64,000 nucleotides of DNA from JAUIAI01 sp045106815 (GTDB lineage: Bacteria; Pseudomonadota; Gammaproteobacteria; Burkholderiales; Burkholderiaceae_E), in NCBI GenBank assembly GCA_045106815.1, contig JBGCFG010000056.1:62001-126000 (forward strand), given 5' to 3'. Every line of letters begins with the position of its first letter. Within the stretch, counting starts at the first letter, position 1. This document shows, one piece after another, positions 24,409-32,906 of the stretch. Under the pieces are notes generated by a model that was given only the letters and a program-made list of their open reading frames with translations, did no database searches and was not told the DNA's origin. The position numbers and the translations under genes were made by a program.

Positions 24409-26178
24409 ATGAATGCCACCTTGACGAGAGTCACCCAACGGATTATCGATCGCAGCAAAGACTCTCGTGGCAAGTACCTGGCCACCGTGGCACAGGCTAT
24501 TGACCAACCCCCCGCCCGGGACCGGTTCGGTTGCGCCAATCTGGCCCACGCATGGGCGGCGATGCCAGGTAGCGAAAAAATCATGGTGCGGCAGGAGCGA
24601 GCAACGAATTTGGCGATTGTGACCGCCTACAACGACATTCTGTCCGCCCACCAACCCTATCAGGACTACCCGGCCCTGATCCGTGACGAGGCACTCAAGC
24701 ACCGCGCCACTGTCCAGGTGGCCGGCGGCGTGCCTGCCATGTGTGATGGGGTCACGCAGGGCACCGATGGCATGGAACTCAGCCTCTTTTCGCGCGATGT
24801 GATTGCGATGGGTACTGCCGTTGCGCTGTCACACCAAATGTTCGACGCCGCTTTACTCTTGGGCATCTGCGACAAAATCGTGCCGGGCCTGCTGATTGGC
24901 GCATTACATTTTGGCCACCTGCCGTGCGTATTTGTACCAGCTGGCCCCATGCCGACAGGCCTTTCAAATACCGAAAAGTCAGCTACGAGAAAGAAATTTG
25001 CCCGTGGCGAAGCGTCGCGTGATGAGCTATTAGATGCGGAACTGGGCGCCTATCACTCACCAGGCACCTGCACCTTTTACGGCACCGCCAACAGTAATCA
25101 AATGCTGCTTGAGGCGATGGGCCTGCAACTGCCCGGCGCCTCGTTCGTGCAACCAGGCACCCGGGCGCGCGACGACTTCACCCGAGAAGCGGTCCGCAGG
25201 GCTCTATCACTTGCCAACCCTAAGGAGCAGATGCCAATCGGACATATTGTTGACGAACGTTGCATCGTGAACGCCATGGTCGCCTTGTTGGCAACGGGCG
25301 GATCGACCAATCACTTGATTCACTGGGTTGCAGTGGCACAAGCGGCTGGCATTCAGATCAACTGGCAGGACTTTGATGAACTGTCATCGGTTATCCCTTT
25401 GCTCGCGCGTGTTTACCCCAATGGTGAAGCAGACGTGAATGCGTTTGAAGCGGCCGGTGGCACGCGCTTGGTTCTGAGAGAGCTGATGACAGCAGGCTTA
25501 ATGCATGCCGACGTCAACAGCATTCATGCGCAGGGCATCCCCGAGGCGATGCAAAGCGGACAAACTAGCTCCGCCGATCTGAGCGTCGTACGCCCGGTCA
25601 GCAAGCCGTTCGCGAAGTCGGGGGGCCTGCGCCTACTGACAGGCAAACTGGGGCGCGCCGTGATCAAGACATCGTCCATTCCCAAGGATCGCCATCGCAT
25701 CCAGGCACCGGCTCGCGTCTTTGACTCACAGCAGGCTATGCTGGATGCATTCAATGCTGGCGACATGAACCAGGATGCGGTTGTGATTATTCGGTTTCAG
25801 GGGCCGCGAGCCAACGGCATGCCAGAGCTGCACAAACTGACCCCGCCGCTCGCAGTCCTGCAGGACAAAGGCTTTCGCGTTGCGCTCGTTACTGATGGCC
25901 GAATGAGCGGCGCATCGGGAGTTGTCCCGGCAGCGATCCACGTGACCCCTGAATGCCTGAATGACGGCCCGTTAGGTAAAGTCCGTGATGGCGACATAAT
26001 GCTACTGGATGCCAATGAGGGCATACTTGACATTGAGATCGACGCAACTGACTTCGAGCAACGTGAACACGCGATGTTTCCGCAAACGGCAAGTTCTCAG
26101 CGCGGCGTCGGTCGAGAGTTGTTCAGTGGGTTTCGCGATCGCGCCTCCGGCGCTGAGCAGGGAGCATGCACTTGGTAA
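24409..26178 (+). CDS. edd: 6-phosphogluconate dehydratase
   Basis: The 589-residue enzyme dehydrates 6-phosphogluconate to 2-keto-3-deoxy-6-phosphogluconate; the family carries a [4Fe-4S] cluster. Motifs are VTAYNDILSAHQPYQDYP, GGVPAMCDGVTQG with a cluster Cys, LLGICDKIVPGLLIGA with a second Cys, HSPGTCTFYGTANSNQM with the third, GGSTNHLIHWVAVAQAAGI, and RMSGASGVVPAAIHVTPE near the C-terminus. The length is slightly shorter than the usual about 600. It overlaps eda by 13 bases, so the two are one operon. Confidence 0.96.
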   Translation: MNATLTRVTQRIIDRSKDSRGKYLATVAQAIDQPPARDRFGCANLAHAWAAMPGSEKIMVRQERATNLAIVTAYNDILSAHQPYQDYPALIRDEALKHRATVQVAGGVPAMCDGVTQGTDGMELSLFSRDVIAMGTAVALSHQMFDAALLLGICDKIVPGLLIGALHFGHLPCVFVPAGPMPTGLSNTEKSATRKKFARGEASRDELLDAELGAYHSPGTCTFYGTANSNQMLLEAMGLQLPGASFVQPGTRARDDFTREAVRRALSLANPKEQMPIGHIVDERCIVNAMVALLATGGSTNHLIHWVAVAQAAGIQINWQDFDELSSVIPLLARVYPNGEADVNAFEAAGGTRLVLRELMTAGLMHADVNSIHAQGIPEAMQSGQTSSADLSVVRPVSKPFAKSGGLRLLTGKLGRAVIKTSSIPKDRHRIQAPARVFDSQQAMLDAFNAGDMNQDAVVIIRFQGPRANGMPELHKLTPPLAVLQDKGFRVALVTDGRMSGASGVVPAAIHVTPECLNDGPLGKVRDGDIMLLDANEGILDIEIDATDFEQREHAMFPQTASSQRGVGRELFSGFRDRASGAEQGACTW

Positions 26179-26807
26179 CCAACACGGTTGAAATTGCGGA
26201 TCAAGGGCCGGTTATACCGGTCATCGTGATAGACGATGCTGCAAGCGCTGTCGATCTGGCCCATGCACTGATTGCCGGTGGTATCCGGGTGCTGGAAATC
26301 ACCTTACGCACCACAGTCGCATTTGATGCCATTGGCGCAGTCGCGCAGGCGGTGCCACGAGCCATTGTCGGAGCAGGAACTGTCCGAACACCTGACGATG
26401 CTGCCCGTGCCAGAGACGTTGGGGCAAGCTTTGCAGTGAGTCCAGGCTTCTCTCCAACCGTAGCCGACGCCTGCGACAGGTACAGCTTACCCCTGCTACC
26501 GGGCGTCGCAACGGCAGGCGAAGTGATGACGGCGAGCGAAGCCGGATTCAGTTTTATGAAATTTTTCCCGGCCCAGGCAGCCGGTGGAGTGCCCTTGCTG
26601 TCAGCGCTGGCGAGCCCGTTTGCAGACGTGAGCTTTTGCCCCACTGGTGGCATCGGACCAGGTAACGCTGCGTCTTATTTGTCATTGCCTAACGTCCGAT
26701 GCATTGGCGGTTCATGGATCGTGCCGGCCGATGCTATTGCGGCAAATGACTGGCCACGCATCACACAACTGGCGAGCGCGGCGTCTCAACTGTCTGGTGA
26801 GGCCTAA
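26166..26807 (+). CDS. eda: 2-keto-3-deoxy-6-phosphogluconate aldolase
   Basis: This 213-residue aldolase splits KDPG into pyruvate and glyceraldehyde 3-phosphate. The general-base Glu is in RVLEITLRT (E44), GAGTV is present, and the Schiff-base Lys is in FMKFFPA (K132), followed by CPTGGI. The start ATG at 26166 lies inside the end of edd. It finishes the Entner-Doudoroff route started by zwf. It converges on the DUF4213/DUF364 gene with only a few bases between. Confidence 0.96.
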   Translation: MHLVTNTVEIADQGPVIPVIVIDDAASAVDLAHALIAGGIRVLEITLRTTVAFDAIGAVAQAVPRAIVGAGTVRTPDDAARARDVGASFAVSPGFSPTVADACDRYSLPLLPGVATAGEVMTASEAGFSFMKFFPAQAAGGVPLLSALASPFADVSFCPTGGIGPGNAASYLSLPNVRCIGGSWIVPADAIAANDWPRITQLASAASQLSGEA

Positions 26808-26811
26808 CCGA

Positions 26812-27654
26812 CTAGTCCTCGCGGCACAAGCTGTAGCGCAGCCCCGCGTCGCGCCATCCCTGCCCCCGGCGCCACGCTGCAAGAAAGGCTTCCGTGTCTT
26901 TAACCTGAAAGCCCCCGACACGGGTCACACCCCGCTCAAATAGTGGCTCGCCTATGCAGCTGGCTGATGGACCAAGCAGATTGACCTGTTCCGCCTGACG
27001 GCAGTGAGCAAGGACATCGTCAAGGGTTTGATTCAGCAGAGTAGTCCCAGTAATGATGATCTTATTGCAAGCCCGCAGTTGGCGATGATCAAGCGTCACG
27101 ACGAGTGATGGCTCTTCACGCACCAGACTCTCGTCCAGTTCAATGACCGTCAGACTTGCGCCAGCGGACCGGATAGGATCCAGCAGCCGCCCAAAGTGAC
27201 CCACCATCCCGACGCGGTCACCCGAGGTCAGATCGAGCATGGGGAGCGTTGATGGCGCCGGCGCTAATGGGCCACGCTGACTAAGCAGCCACTGACTCGC
27301 CGCATTGACAGCTGCCAGGCCAATTGCGCGTTCCCAGCCAACATCTGAGGTGTAGAGATCGGCCAGTGACATCACCTCAGACCCTTTGAGACCCTGACCC
27401 TCGGGCGGGCCGAGATTGGTGCGAAGTCCTTCCAGCGCACCGTCAAGCGCGACGTATGTCATGCCGACCGTGCCATCCTCAAGGACCAGAGCCCCAAAAT
27501 TGTTGCGCTTATGGCTAGCCTGGCCATTCGTAGAGACTTCTGGCGGTGGCTCGAAGTGACTTATCGCCGGCAAAAGGCGACCTGGCGCCAGCGCCAGGAC
27601 CTCGCGCTTGATTGCGCTGCGCAGGGCTTCATCAAACCTGGGTGTGCTTGTCAT
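26812..27654 (-). CDS. DUF4213/DUF364 protein, putative metal-chelation domain
   Basis: The 280-residue protein has the DUF4213 (enolase-like N-terminal, about 10-100) plus DUF364 (about 125-260) arrangement. Typical pieces are the NNFGALVLEDGTVGMTYVAL segment, DVGWERAIGLAAVNAASQW, GDRVGMVGHFGRL and a C-terminal NLLGPSASCIGEPLFERGV. The family has been proposed to chelate heavy metals and is often near molybdenum or metal-dependent genes, but no activity is proven. Here the nearest metal enzyme is the molybdopterin oxidoreductase 2 kb away on the other strand. It is divergent from the leucine leader. Confidence 0.8.
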   Translation of the reverse strand: MTSTPRFDEALRSAIKREVLALAPGRLLPAISHFEPPPEVSTNGQASHKRNNFGALVLEDGTVGMTYVALDGALEGLRTNLGPPEGQGLKGSEVMSLADLYTSDVGWERAIGLAAVNAASQWLLSQRGPLAPAPSTLPMLDLTSGDRVGMVGHFGRLLDPIRSAGASLTVIELDESLVREEPSLVVTLDHRQLRACNKIIITGTTLLNQTLDDVLAHCRQAEQVNLLGPSASCIGEPLFERGVTRVGGFQVKDTEAFLAAWRRGQGWRDAGLRYSLCRED

Positions 27655-27778
27655 ATTTATTTGCTCGCCGTCACTTGCTGGTTGTAGCTCGTTTAGTACA
27701 AGTCACCGACTTTAGTTTTGATCCGAACGCGTGTCGACGGTCTGCTTCGACTCAGACGGCGTCACGCATACAAGCATA

Positions 27779-27805
27779 TTGCCCCGCAGCCGCTCGTGTG
27801 ATACT
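27779..27805 (+). promoter_or_regulatory. Predicted promoter of the leuA leader
   Basis: An extended -10, TG-T-GATACT (27797-27805), has a TTGCCC at 27779-27784 as a possible -35, with a short 15-base spacer. The expected start of transcription is about 27812-27814, that is, at or next to the ATG at 27814. Confidence 0.5.
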
Positions 27806-27813
27806 TTTGTCAC

Positions 27814-27915
27814 ATGACCTTACCCGCTCAAGCTACCGTGCAAAACAGCCCCGGCCGCATGCCAGAAATTCTGCTGCCGCTACTGCTGCTATGCCATTTC
27901 GGGCAGGTAGGTTAG
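27814..27915 (+). CDS. leuL: Leucine leader peptide (attenuator)
   Basis: A short frame upstream of leuA encodes a leucine-rich peptide. From ATG 27814 it has 33 residues; from the in-frame ATG 27859 it has 18 (MPEILLPLLLLCHFGQVG). Six Leu codons fall within 27871-27891 (CTG, CTG, CTA, CTG, CTG, CTA), and a TTA lies near the first ATG. A rho-independent terminator follows 18 bases after the stop. This is the classical arrangement for ribosome-mediated attenuation of leucine biosynthesis. Neither ATG has a Shine-Dalgarno; since the predicted promoter would start RNA at about 27812-27814, the first ATG could be read as a leaderless start. Confidence 0.85.
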   Translation: MTLPAQATVQNSPGRMPEILLPLLLLCHFGQVG

Positions 27916-27974
27916 CGCGCAACACCTCTTACCAACGGCCCGATCGCTTTCCAGCATCGGGCCGTTTTAGTTTT
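27899..27974 (+). terminator. leuA transcription attenuator with alternative antiterminator pairing
   Basis: The terminator has an 11-bp stem (AACGGCCCGAT 27934-27944, ATCGGGCCGTT 27956-27966) followed by TTTTAGTTTT. The 5' arm can instead pair with TCGGGC at 27899-27904, inside the last codons of the leader just after the Leu run (complementary to GCCCGA at 27938-27943). A ribosome stalled at the Leu codons would leave that segment free, favouring antitermination. Confidence 0.85.
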
Positions 27975-28027
27975 GGTCCCCGGAAAGCCAGGCTCACCAT
28001 TTCATCAAACCGCCAGCGAGTTCCCCA

Positions 28028-29716
28028 ATGATGCTTAAACAACCCACCGACAAATACCGATCCTTTGCGCCCATAAAATTGGCCGACCGTACCTGGCCGG
28101 ACGTCGTACTGGATAAGCCACCGCTTTGGTGCAGCGTAGATCTTCGGGATGGTAACCAGGCGCTGATCGAGCCCATGGATATCGATCGTAAAAAACGGAT
28201 GTTCAGGCAACTGGTCGCCATCGGATTCAAACATATCGAGGTGGGATTCCCATCTGCCTCACAGACGGATTTTGACTTCGTGCGAGCGCTCATTGAAGAG
28301 AACCTGATCCCTGATGACGTCACTATTCAGGTGCTCACGCAGGCCCGCGAGCACTTGATCAGGCGTACCTTTGAATCATTGCGCGGTGCCCGCGCAGCCA
28401 TTGTTCACCTTTACAACGCAACCTCGCCCATCATGCGTGAGGTTGTCCTGGGTATGAATCAGGATGAAATTGTCGATCTGGCGGTCGAGAATGCGCGCCT
28501 GCTGCAGACCCTGGCCGATGAAGAACCCGGCACACAATGGACGTTCGAGTACTCGCCCGAGCATTGGTCTGGCACCGAGGTCGAGTTTGGTAAGCGCGTG
28601 ATCGATGCAGTAACTGATGTCTGGCAACCGACGCCTGAGCACCCGTGCATCATCAACCTGCCGTCAACTGTTGAGTATTCAACGCCCAACATTTTTGCCG
28701 ACATGATCGAATGGACGCACCGCCACCTGGAGCGGCGCGATGCAATCATTCTGTCGGTTCATCCTCACAATGACCGGGGCACAGGCACGGCCGCCGGTGA
28801 GTTCGCCGTGATGGCCGGCGCGGACCGAATTGAAGGATGCCTGTTCGGTAACGGAGAGCGTACCGGTAACGTCGATGTCGTGAACCTCGCGCTGAATCTC
28901 TACACGCAGGGGGTACACCCGGACCTCGATTTTTCGGACATTGATGAAATTCGGCGTACGGTCGAGCACTGCAATCAGATCCCGGTGCACCCTCGTCACC
29001 CCTATGTTGGTGACCTGGTCTACACCTCGTTCTCAGGATCTCACCAGGATGCCATCAAGAAAGCGTTTGACGCATTCAAAGCGGGTGACACCTGGGCTAT
29101 CCCTTATCTGCCAATCGACCCGAAAGATGTCGGCCGCAGTTATGAGGCGGTCATACGTGTGAACAGCCAGTCGGGCAAAGGCGGTATTGCCTACCTGCTG
29201 CAAACCGAATTTGGGCTTGAGTTGCCGCGCCGTCTTCAAATCGAATTCAGTGGTGCCGTTCAGCGTGTGATGGACACCGAAGGTAAAGAACTGACTGCAC
29301 AGCAGCTATGGGACCTGTTCACCGATGAGTATTCCATCGGACCGGCAACTGCGCCTGCCTATGAAATGAAGGAAACCCGACGGGCTGACAGCAAAAGCGA
29401 ACTCACCATGCAGGCAACTGCCCAGTTCAACAGTAAACAACTACAGTTTGACGGCAGCGGCTCTGGCCCGATTGATGCGTTTGTACAGGGGTTTAACAAG
29501 GTCAGTGGCCATACAGTTGAGGTTCTGGCCTACCACGAGCATGCGACAGGTGCCGGCGCGGACGCACAGGCGGTTGCCTATGTGGAGATGCGTGTGGATG
29601 GTGGCGAAGCCGTGTTTGGCGTTGGCATTGATGCCAACATCATTACCGCATCGCTTGCCGCCATCCTGTCAGGGGCGCATCGCGCGGCACAGAGTGGGAT
29701 TCGACAAGCTGCATGA
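28028..29716 (+). CDS. leuA: 2-isopropylmalate synthase (LeuA2 type)
   Basis: The 562-residue enzyme condenses 2-ketoisovalerate with acetyl-CoA, the first step of leucine synthesis. Motifs are WCSVDLRDGNQALIEPM (catalytic Arg-Asp and metal Asp), VGFPSASQTDFDFVR, the LSVHPHNDRGTGTAAGEFAVMAGADRIEGCLFGNGERTGNVD block with metal His residues, and a C-terminal LeuA regulatory domain (about 440-562) with GPIDAFVQGFNK. This is the longer type found in many proteobacteria and yeast. It is preceded by a leucine attenuator, and its stop overlaps the next start by four bases (ATGA). Confidence 0.96.
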   Translation: MMLKQPTDKYRSFAPIKLADRTWPDVVLDKPPLWCSVDLRDGNQALIEPMDIDRKKRMFRQLVAIGFKHIEVGFPSASQTDFDFVRALIEENLIPDDVTIQVLTQAREHLIRRTFESLRGARAAIVHLYNATSPIMREVVLGMNQDEIVDLAVENARLLQTLADEEPGTQWTFEYSPEHWSGTEVEFGKRVIDAVTDVWQPTPEHPCIINLPSTVEYSTPNIFADMIEWTHRHLERRDAIILSVHPHNDRGTGTAAGEFAVMAGADRIEGCLFGNGERTGNVDVVNLALNLYTQGVHPDLDFSDIDEIRRTVEHCNQIPVHPRHPYVGDLVYTSFSGSHQDAIKKAFDAFKAGDTWAIPYLPIDPKDVGRSYEAVIRVNSQSGKGGIAYLLQTEFGLELPRRLQIEFSGAVQRVMDTEGKELTAQQLWDLFTDEYSIGPATAPAYEMKETRRADSKSELTMQATAQFNSKQLQFDGSGSGPIDAFVQGFNKVSGHTVEVLAYHEHATGAGADAQAVAYVEMRVDGGEAVFGVGIDANIITASLAAILSGAHRAAQSGIRQAA

Positions 29717-31797
29717 ATATCAGTGTGAAGGCAGTACCGGGGCAAACGATGCCTGCCGTTTGCCCCCATGATTGCACCAGTACCTGTGCCCTTGATGTAG
29801 AACGCCTGGACGAGAACACCATTGGCAAGGTGCGTGGCTCAAGGCGTAATCCCTATACCGCCGGCGTCATTTGCGAGAAGGTTGCTCGGTATGCCGAGCG
29901 AATTAACCATCCCGACCGATTGCTCACGCCATTGCGCCGCACTGGCGGTAAAGCGAGCGGTCAGTTTGAGCCAATCGGCTGGGATGACGCGCTTGATCTG
30001 GTGGCCGAACAGTTCACATTGAAAGCTCAACAGCACGGCTCTGAAACCGTCTGGCCCTACTTTTATGCCGGCACGATGGGACTGATTCAACGCGACGGGA
30101 TTGGGCGGCTGCGCCATGCCATGCGTTACTCGCGGTATTACTCCACCATCTGTGTCACGCTCGCGGACAACGGATGGATTGCTGGCATCGGAGCCAAGCG
30201 TGGCGTTGAATTTCGCGAGGCCGCAGACCATTCAGATTTGATCGTTATCTGGGGTGGGAATCCGGTCAACACGCAAGTCAATGTCATGAGCCATGCGATG
30301 CGCGCTAAGAAACGCGGTGCGAAGCTGGTAGTGGTTGACCCCTACCTGACTGGTACGGCGCAGCGCGCAGATCTTCATATCAACCCCAAACCCGGGACCG
30401 ATGGCGCCCTCGCCTGCGCAATGATGCATGTCTTGTTTGCAGAAAACCTGGTTGATTGGGATTACCTGCGTGCCCACACCGACGCGCCGGACGAACTCGC
30501 GGCGCATATCGCGAGTCGCACGCCCGCCTGGGGCGCGCAAATCACGGGCCTGTCTGAGCAAACCATCATTGAGTTTGCGCGGCTCTTTGGTCATTCAAAA
30601 GCGCCCTATATTCGTTGCCATCATGGTTTCTCGCGGTCGCGAAACGGCGCAGCAAACATGCACGCCGTGACTTGCCTGCCAACAGTGACAGGTGCGTGGC
30701 AGCATCGAGGGGGCGGAGCGCTATATGGCCACGCAGCCGAGTACCCGTTGAACAAGGCCTTGATTGACGGCACGGATGTTGAAGACACCAGCCTGCGCGC
30801 GCTCGATCAATCTCGGCTCGGCCCCATCTTGATGGGCGAGCCAGACGCGCTCCATGGCGGCCCGCCGGTCACCGCAATGCTGATTCAAAATACGAACCCG
30901 GCTGTTGTGTGTCCAGAGCTACATAAGGTTCAAGCCGGTTTCAAGCGTGAGGACTTGTTCGTCTGCGTCCATGAACAGTTCATGACGGAAACCGCAACGC
31001 TGGCCGATATCGTTCTGCCAGCCACCATGTTTCTTGAACATGATGACTTTTATACGGCTTCAGGTCATCCGACCTTTCAGGTGTCTCGCAAGATTGTCGA
31101 TGCACCTGGTGAATGCCGGGAAAATCACGTTGTCATTAACGAGCTTGGCAGTCGGCTCGGCGCAAGACACCCCGGCTTTGAGATGAGCGCCTATGAGTTG
31201 ATGAATGCAACGCTCGCACGATCAGGTATGTGGGATGCAGACACCAACGTTAGCAGCGGGGGTCAGGACTTCAGTCTGCCGTTTGAGTCTGCGCACTTTC
31301 TCGATGGCTTTGTCTGGCCAGACAAGAAGTTCAGATTCAAGCCTGATTGGCAGGCCCTGGGTGGACGCTGGAAAGAAATGCCCGAGCTTCCGGACCATTG
31401 CGATGTGATTGACAATGCCACGAGTGACAAACCGTATCGGCTTATTGCAGCGCCCGCCCGTACTTTTCTGAATACAACTTTTACGGAAACCGAAAGCTCA
31501 CTCAAGCGCGAGCAGCGACCCACAGCACTGCTTAATCCAGATGACTTTGAAGCCCTCGCTCTGACTGCGGGTGACAAAGTCACTTTGGGCAATGAACAAG
31601 GCGCCATCTCGGCACATGCCGAACCGGCCGCAGGGCAATTGCAAGGCGTTGTTGTTCTCGAAGGTATTTGGCCGAACCAATATTTCACGGGCGGGCTAGG
31701 TGTGAATTTGCTTACCTCAGCCGACCCGGGCTTTCCGAACGGCGGCGCCGTGTTCCATGACACCGCGATCTGGCTACGTTCGGAAGCCAGCAACTGA
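29713..31797 (+). CDS. Molybdopterin-dependent oxidoreductase (DMSO-reductase / formate-dehydrogenase-like family)
   Basis: The 694-residue protein has an N-terminal [4Fe-4S] motif (CPHDC, then TC and a distal ICEKV Cys), a molybdopterin oxidoreductase core with IVIWGGNPVNTQVN and VVVDPYLTGTAQRADLHINPKPGTDGAL, a HHGFSRSRNGAANM stretch near the centre, and a C-terminal molydopterin-dinucleotide-binding domain (about 575-694). There is no twin-arginine signal, so it is probably cytosolic. The substrate is unknown; no Fe-S or membrane partner subunit is adjacent. The 4-base overlap with leuA implies expression under leucine attenuation, which is odd for a redox enzyme. Confidence 0.87.
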   Translation: MNISVKAVPGQTMPAVCPHDCTSTCALDVERLDENTIGKVRGSRRNPYTAGVICEKVARYAERINHPDRLLTPLRRTGGKASGQFEPIGWDDALDLVAEQFTLKAQQHGSETVWPYFYAGTMGLIQRDGIGRLRHAMRYSRYYSTICVTLADNGWIAGIGAKRGVEFREAADHSDLIVIWGGNPVNTQVNVMSHAMRAKKRGAKLVVVDPYLTGTAQRADLHINPKPGTDGALACAMMHVLFAENLVDWDYLRAHTDAPDELAAHIASRTPAWGAQITGLSEQTIIEFARLFGHSKAPYIRCHHGFSRSRNGAANMHAVTCLPTVTGAWQHRGGGALYGHAAEYPLNKALIDGTDVEDTSLRALDQSRLGPILMGEPDALHGGPPVTAMLIQNTNPAVVCPELHKVQAGFKREDLFVCVHEQFMTETATLADIVLPATMFLEHDDFYTASGHPTFQVSRKIVDAPGECRENHVVINELGSRLGARHPGFEMSAYELMNATLARSGMWDADTNVSSGGQDFSLPFESAHFLDGFVWPDKKFRFKPDWQALGGRWKEMPELPDHCDVIDNATSDKPYRLIAAPARTFLNTTFTETESSLKREQRPTALLNPDDFEALALTAGDKVTLGNEQGAISAHAEPAAGQLQGVVVLEGIWPNQYFTGGLGVNLLTSADPGFPNGGAVFHDTAIWLRSEASN

Positions 31798-31950
31798 TCA
31801 GGCAGTTAACCAAAACACCTGCTTATGACCCGCTGCTTCCGGCAGGCGGCAGGTCTTGGCATCTGAGCGGTCTGCAAGCGTCTTGTAGAGCCCACACCGT
31901 ACAACGTACAGTGCTGGGACCTCTCTTCGTTGTGGATTCACTTGACTCAA

Positions 31951-32892
31951 ATGACCCGTCACCATCGCGCCAGGCAGCGCCTCATCCGATTCGGCGGGTC
32001 AGTAACGGTGGCTTTGGCGATGGTCTTGCAGGCCACGCTCGTAACGGCTGCGGATTCGACAGCATCAAGTACAGTCCCCCCCACCCCGACGCCGTCAATC
32101 TCGAGCGCTGCAACACTCAGTAGCGCACCAAACAATGCGTTGGTTGAACAGGTCTGGCAAACCACTCGGCTCGACTCGCTGAGTCAGGCGATGGCGAACA
32201 ATTTGCTCGAAGGAATACGCCACCATCCAGACCTTCAGACCCTCAGCCTTGAGCGCAGGGAGAGACTAATTGCGCACTATCAACGCTATACCTCGCCTGG
32301 CAGATTTGCTGACGGTTTGAAGTCGGTGCTGAGAAGTGCCAGCACAGAGCAATTGCTGGCACTATTGCATTTAAGCCAGTCTGAGGTTGCAAGACAGGCG
32401 CTAAAGCATGAGTTGTCATTCGTTCCAGTATCGCTGGAGATCATGCTCGAATACGCTACGTCGGTTGACAACACACCAGACGGATCTGCGCGGCGCGAAT
32501 CGATTCGCCGCCTCGACCGCGCCATCGGCGTGACGGACGTGGCAGTTACCGTCAGCGCCACGACACTTTATGGCGCCGCCATGGCGATGCGCGAACTGAG
32601 TGCCCCTGCGACTGCCTCAGCGCCGGGCGATCTTAATCGACTAGTCAGCGAGTTTATTGAGCAGGCTCGCCCCCGTCAGGCCAGCATGATCGAAATCACC
32701 TATCTGTACTTGTATCGGCATATGAGCGCGAGCGATCTAGCGACCTATGTTGGACTTCAGGAGAACGAGACAGTTCGCGCCGTTCAACGACAATTCGTTC
32801 GCTCTTTGGGCGAAGAAATGATCGGCATCCAACGCGATGTCCTGACCGATTTGATTCAAGATATGCAGGGTCGCGGCGAGCGACAGGCATAA
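31951..32892 (+). CDS. Exported protein of unknown function
   Basis: From the ATG at 31951 the protein has 313 residues; a TTG at 31930 would add seven. A basic N-terminus and hydrophobic stretch (VTVALAMVLQATLVTAA) form a signal peptide, followed by a Ser/Thr/Pro-rich linker (about 35-60) and an all-helical domain. The C-terminal stretch YLYLYRHMSASDLATYVGLQENETVRAVQRQF is loosely like DUF2059 repeats, but I do not assign it. No catalytic motif is visible. It stands between the oxidoreductase gene and a convergent LysR gene. Confidence 0.65.
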   Translation: MTRHHRARQRLIRFGGSVTVALAMVLQATLVTAADSTASSTVPPTPTPSISSAATLSSAPNNALVEQVWQTTRLDSLSQAMANNLLEGIRHHPDLQTLSLERRERLIAHYQRYTSPGRFADGLKSVLRSASTEQLLALLHLSQSEVARQALKHELSFVPVSLEIMLEYATSVDNTPDGSARRESIRRLDRAIGVTDVAVTVSATTLYGAAMAMRELSAPATASAPGDLNRLVSEFIEQARPRQASMIEITYLYLYRHMSASDLATYVGLQENETVRAVQRQFVRSLGEEMIGIQRDVLTDLIQDMQGRGERQA

Positions 32893-32906
32893 GCGAGCAC
32901 AGCCGA

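Noticed and set aside
31815..31856. GC-rich imperfect hairpin after the molybdoenzyme gene as a terminator
   Set aside because: No T-run follows and the stem is interrupted.
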